DNA of 64,000 nucleotides from positions 84,859 to 148,858 of the forward strand of contig NZ_JBEXCV010000001.1 of assembly GCF_040605455.1 (NCBI RefSeq). Reading direction: 5' to 3'. This document shows positions 60,992 to 64,000 of this stretch, one piece after another (within the stretch, counting starts at the first letter, position 1; each line of letters starts with the position of its first letter). Under the pieces are notes generated by a model. It saw only the letters and a list, made by a program, of their open reading frames with translations. It did no database searches and was not told the DNA's origin. This DNA comes from Embleya sp040605455 (GTDB taxonomy: Bacteria; Actinomycetota; Actinomycetes; Streptomycetales; Streptomycetaceae). The translations under genes were made by a program, and so were the position numbers.

Positions 60992-61750
60992 ATGACCAAG
61001 TCTGGTCGAATGCACCGAATTACCGTGTTCAGCGCAAATCGCCACACATCTGCCCTGGTCGCTCTCCCGTTCCTCGCCGTCGCCGTGCTCGGCACCTCGG
61101 CCGCGCCGCGGGCCGAAGCGGCGGTCTCCGTCACCGCCCCATTCGGAGCCGGCTCACCGACCGCCTCCGTGCGGGGCGGGAGCATCAGCCGTGCCGAGGT
61201 CCTGGAGCGCGCCGAGGACTGGTACGACCGCGACGTTCAGTACGACCAGGGAGCCAAAGCCGCAGACCCGGAAGGGGCACACGACTACCGCACCGACTGT
61301 TCGGGCATGGTCGCGATGGCCTGGCACCTCCCGAGCACCGACTTCAACACCGACTCGCTCGACCGGCCCTCGGTCACCAACCGGATCGAGCGGGACGACC
61401 TGTTGCGAGGCGACGCGCTCGACGACACCGACGACGGCCACGTGGTGATCTTCACCGGGTGGGTGAGTCGCGACGCGGGCACCTTCACCTATATCCACTT
61501 GGCCAACCCGACCTCGGACATGGTCAAGGGCACCGGCAGCTTCGCCGGTCCGATGCTCGCGGGCCACCCGACCGCGAACTACTTCGCCCTGCGGTACAAC
61601 CGGATCCTCGACGACGGGACATCCGCCGCGGTGCCGCCGACGCGAGACCTGGATCGATATCCGTGGCCCGCGCCCTGGAAGTCGGCCCGGCGGGTCGGCG
61701 CACCGCAGCCTCCGCGGATCGGCGCGCCGGAAAACCGACGGGCGGATTAG
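60992..61750 (+). CDS. Secreted NlpC/P60-like protein
   Basis: A 252-residue exported protein. The signal peptide covers about residues 18-43 (ALVALPFLAVAVLGTSAAPR, AEA). The mature domain has C103 in RTDCSGMVAMAWHL and H150 in DDGHVVIFTGW, the Cys-His pair of NlpC/P60-type cell-wall peptidases, with YFALRYNRI later. The overall layout is looser than classical NlpC/P60 members. ATG 60992 is chosen (a later ATG at 61010 is possible). A Pro/Arg-rich tail ends it. Follows the sulfur operon's terminators and is not part of it. Confidence 0.75.
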   Translation: MTKSGRMHRITVFSANRHTSALVALPFLAVAVLGTSAAPRAEAAVSVTAPFGAGSPTASVRGGSISRAEVLERAEDWYDRDVQYDQGAKAADPEGAHDYRTDCSGMVAMAWHLPSTDFNTDSLDRPSVTNRIERDDLLRGDALDDTDDGHVVIFTGWVSRDAGTFTYIHLANPTSDMVKGTGSFAGPMLAGHPTANYFALRYNRILDDGTSAAVPPTRDLDRYPWPAPWKSARRVGAPQPPRIGAPENRRAD

Positions 61751-61755
61751 GTACG

Positions 61756-61785
61756 TTGACATAGCTATCGTCCAATACCTATGGT
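61756..61785 (+). promoter_or_regulatory. Leaderless promoter TTGACA-N18-TATGGT with dyad CATAG-N14-CTATG
   Basis: Consensus -35 at 61756-61761 and -10 at 61780-61785; the start of transcription falls at about 61791-61792, the ATG of the MarR gene. Dyad arms at 61760-61764 and 61779-61783 overlap the promoter, as expected for autorepression. ATAGCTAT at 61761-61768 is also a small palindrome. Confidence 0.55.
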
Positions 61786-61791
61786 CGCGGG

Positions 61792-62316
61792 ATGAGTCGC
61801 GCCCCGGAATCCTCGACCGACGAGGCCGGTCGGGCCGAACCGGCCGGTCGCGCCGACGCCGCCTCAGCCACGTCGCGCGCCGTCGCCGAGGGTCTCGTCG
61901 GCGTGCTGCCGGCTCTGATCCGGGCGTTGGAGCGGCGCAGCGATCGCGAGCTCCCGTCGCCCAAACCGTCCGAAGGCGAGCGGGCGCTGCTGCGGCTGGT
62001 CGCCGAGCGGGACGGGATCACCGTCCGCCAGGCGGCCGAGGCGTTGTTGATGAAGCCCAACAACGTCAGCGCGCTGGTCTCCAAGCTGGTCGGCAAAGGA
62101 CTCCTGGAGCGGATGCCCGACCCGGCCGACAAGCGGGTCGCCCACCTGCACTCGACGCCCGCGGCCCGTTCGCGCAGCAACGCCGTCGACGCCCTGCTCG
62201 CCGACGTCGTCCACGAGGGCCTGACCGAACTGGGCACGGACCAGGTCGCGGCGATCGGCGCGGCGATCGCCGGGTTGCGTGCACTCACCGAGGCGGTGCA
62301 CGCGGGGGCGGGCTGA
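61792..62316 (+). CDS. MarR-family transcriptional regulator
   Basis: A 174-residue regulator: helix 1 region VAEGLVGVLPALIRALERRS, HTH GITVRQAAEALLMKPNNVSA and LVSKLVGKGLLERMPDPADK with the wing DKRVAHLHSTPAARSR. No ribosome site precedes ATG 61792, which agrees with a leaderless message. No obvious target gene is adjacent; autoregulation is likely. Confidence 0.88.
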   Translation: MSRAPESSTDEAGRAEPAGRADAASATSRAVAEGLVGVLPALIRALERRSDRELPSPKPSEGERALLRLVAERDGITVRQAAEALLMKPNNVSALVSKLVGKGLLERMPDPADKRVAHLHSTPAARSRSNAVDALLADVVHEGLTELGTDQVAAIGAAIAGLRALTEAVHAGAG

Positions 62317-62410
62317 GACGGTCGGCCGACTGCTGATCGATCGACACCCGTTTGTAGACCGGATTGGCCATGCCACTCCCCGTTGTGGTGGTCGCATTCG
62401 ACCCTGGCTG

Positions 62411-62707
62411 TCAGCAAACCCTGTCATCCGATGGCGCCGGTCGCCTCGCCGACTCTTCCCTCTTTTCCCGAGCGCGGAAAAACATCGCAGACAACCGAGG
62501 GCGGGCTCGCCCATAAGGCAGAAGGGCATCGAGATCGCAACTGGCAATAAACGGAACGGCGGAATGCATGATACGCCGGACAGTGAGCCGTCCTGGGTTC
62601 AGTCGCAAGGTCATGATGCAATCCCGTACGCCCTCGATATTGCCTTCATTTGCCCAGTTCAGCGCCCTCATACCGCCATGACTAACGAGCAACCGCGACA
62701 GGGCCAC
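62411..62707 (-). CDS. Doubtful small ORF in a compositionally atypical stretch
   Basis: A 98-codon ORF starting GTG 62707 (MALSRLLVSHGGMRALNWAN, later GVRDCIMTLRLNPGRL) with third-position G+C near 60%, far below that of the other genes. No ribosome site, no recognised domain. It may be a remnant or foreign insert. The remainder of the gap 62317-62784 shows no gene, only the dyad at 62719. Confidence 0.25.
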   Translation of the reverse strand: MALSRLLVSHGGMRALNWANEGNIEGVRDCIMTLRLNPGRLTVRRIMHSAVPFIASCDLDALLPYGRARPRLSAMFFRAREKREESARRPAPSDDRVC

Positions 62708-62718
62708 GGCACCCCGAG

Positions 62719-62732
62719 TAAGTCAAGACTTA
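62719..62732. promoter_or_regulatory. Perfect dyad TAAGTC-AA-GACTTA before the HelD/HelR-type gene
   Basis: Six-base arms with a two-base centre, 53 bases before the TTG start of the ATPase gene, in A/T-rich sequence that could include its promoter. Rifamycin-associated elements precede helR-type genes; I cannot tell whether this is one, since I do not recall the exact consensus. Confidence 0.45.
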
Positions 62733-62784
62733 TTTTCAGGGAATTATGACCGTATGGTGTGGCTCGAATCGAAGGAGCCCCCTG

Positions 62785-64000
62785 TTGTCGCAAGTGAACG
62801 ACCCTGCTGTGTGTGCGGTTGAATCGGAGCGGGCTTATGTGTCCACCTTGTATGAGATGCTCACAGAGCGGCTTTCCGAGGCGCGAGTACACCGAGCGAG
62901 TGTGCTGAAGGCCCCGGTGGAAAGCGCCGATGAGGCATACGAGAGAGAGATCGCCGCTGAGCGTCTGGCCAAGGAAATCAGCCGGCTGGAGGGCGCCGAA
63001 AAAGGGCTGGTCTTCGGCCGCATCGACTGGACGGATGGCACGGCCCTGCGCATCGGGCGAATCGGCCTGCATACGGAGGACGACGAGCTGCCTCTGCTCG
63101 TGGACTGGCGCGCGAACGCGGCGCGGCCCTTCTACGAGGCGACGCCGATCCACCCGATGGATCTGCGCCGCCGCCGGCACCTGCGCCTTGAGGAGCGCAC
63201 GGTGATTTCGGTGAGCGACGAACTGCTCGACGGTACTGCCCCGACCGACGAAGACGTCGTGGGTGACGGCCCGTTGACCGAGGCTCTGTCGGCACGGCGT
63301 ACGGGCAGGATGCACGCGGCCGTCGCGACGCTGCAGGCCGAGCAGGACGAGATCGTCCGCTCCGCCCACCGCGGGGTGACCGTGGTGCAGGGCGGGCCAG
63401 GTACAGGCAAGACGGTGGTCGCCCTGCACCGGGCGGCGTATGTCCTGTACGCGTTCCCGCGCGCCGCGGAGCAAGGTGTCCTGGTGGTCGGTCCGAATGC
63501 CCGGTTCCTCGACTACATCTCCCAGGTCCTTCCCTCGCTCGGTGAGAACGACGTCGTCCTGGCGACCTGCCACGAACTGGCCGGAGTGTCCACGGACACG
63601 GTGGACCCGTTCGATACGGCGCGTCTCAAGGGCAGCTCCGACCTCGCCGATGCTCTGGCCGGCCTGTTGCGCGTCCACCAAGCTCCCCACGGCGACTTCA
63701 CCGTGCGGGTCGGACAGGAACTGGTTCACCTGTCCGGCGAGGAAGTCGCCACGACACGCGACGCCGCCGTGGCAGCCGCACCGGGGCACAACCCCGCACG
63801 CCGGGTGTTCAAAGAGCTCCTGGTCGACGCCGTCACCGACGCAATGCAACGAGACATGGGCGACCTTCTGGAGCAGATCGACGCCGATGCCGCCAAGATG
63901 ACGGGCATGGACCTCGACCGGTTCACCGGAGCCGCCCAGCGCCGTGCCGAAGGTGCAGCCGACTCGGGTCCGGTCCACGAGCTGGACCTGGACGCCATCC
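62785..64000 (+). CDS. HelD/HelR-type RNA polymerase-associated ATPase, N-terminal part
   Basis: The first 405 codons of a gene that leaves the window; the frame is open to the last base. TTG 62785 has GAAGGAG seven bases upstream. The N-terminal coiled part (SERAYVSTLYEMLTERLSEA) and GLVFGRIDWTDGTALRIGRI, LLVDWRANAARPFYEATP and RTGRMHAAVATLQAEQDEIV, then Walker A VVQGGPGTGKTVVALHRAAY and GVLVVGPNARFLDYISQVLP match superfamily-1 HelD/HelR proteins, which pry RNA polymerase off DNA and, as HelR, protect it from rifamycins. The insert after LPSLGE is where this family enters the polymerase. HelR versus HelD cannot be settled here. Confidence 0.85.
   Translation, partial: MSQVNDPAVCAVESERAYVSTLYEMLTERLSEARVHRASVLKAPVESADEAYEREIAAERLAKEISRLEGAEKGLVFGRIDWTDGTALRIGRIGLHTEDDELPLLVDWRANAARPFYEATPIHPMDLRRRRHLRLEERTVISVSDELLDGTAPTDEDVVGDGPLTEALSARRTGRMHAAVATLQAEQDEIVRSAHRGVTVVQGGPGTGKTVVALHRAAYVLYAFPRAAEQGVLVVGPNARFLDYISQVLPSLGENDVVLATCHELAGVSTDTVDPFDTARLKGSSDLADALAGLLRVHQAPHGDFTVRVGQELVHLSGEEVATTRDAAVAAAPGHNPARRVFKELLVDAVTDAMQRDMGDLLEQIDADAAKMTGMDLDRFTGAAQRRAEGAADSGPVHELDLDAI

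Noticed and set aside
1..64000. tRNA or rRNA genes, CRISPR arrays, transposases or integrase/attachment sites
   Set aside because: None found on reading both strands; short tandem repeats present lack the regular spacers of CRISPR.

Overview
The window is very GC-rich actinomycete DNA with strong G/C at third codon positions, GGAGG-type ribosome sites alongside several apparently leaderless promoters, ATGA/GTGA/TTGA stop-start overlaps, a csnREFGHK-like operon and many paired regulators. A Streptomycetaceae chromosome (Streptomyces or a close relative) fits best. I see no phage, insertion sequence, CRISPR array, tRNA or rRNA.

Layout. 1-9.7 kb: start of an acireductone dioxygenase gene, a dispersed-repeat cluster, a GAF-LuxR regulator divergent from an acyl-CoA synthetase, a kinase remnant, a three-gene ABC exporter with an unusual permease, and a two-component system behind three tandem dyads; then a HhH-GPD repair protein. 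9.9-22.4 kb: MFS/HxlR pair, XRE regulator, MepB protein, SRPBCC/TetR pair, SigE-type sigma factor with its membrane partner, MerR regulator, cupin, a truncated XRE gene, RraA-like protein, secreted HNH nuclease. 22.5-27.9 kb: MarR repressor divergent from an ABC exporter, a GlcP-like sugar porter, a VanZ protein. 28-36.9 kb: a chitosan-oligosaccharide type operon (ROK repressor with a perfect operator, lipoprotein, two permeases, GH4 hydrolase, sugar kinase), degenerate duplications of the kinase 3' end, an MFS protein. 37-43.7 kb: small protein, carboxyethylornithine-synthase-like enzyme, secreted protein, GH13 glucosidase, decayed AraC gene, sensor kinase.

43.7-60.7 kb is the most unusual part. 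A leftward block runs from a fused isopenicillin-N-synthase-like oxygenase/O-acetylhomoserine sulfhydrylase (53938-56457) through an alpha/beta hydrolase and a peptide-type ABC importer with a permease-ATPase fusion to a three-subunit molybdenum hydroxylase. Rightward lie a second, stand-alone MetY, MetX and a membrane rhodanese. Between them sits a leader peptide of the RRHVDL...CR type that is known upstream of actinobacterial sulfur genes, and possibly a second on the other strand. I read this as a sulfur-acquisition and homocysteine-forming locus that takes sulfur from an imported organic compound; the substrate is unknown.

60.9-64 kb: NlpC/P60-like secreted protein, leaderless MarR regulator, an atypical stretch, and the first 405 codons of a HelD/HelR-type RNA-polymerase ATPase cut by the window end.
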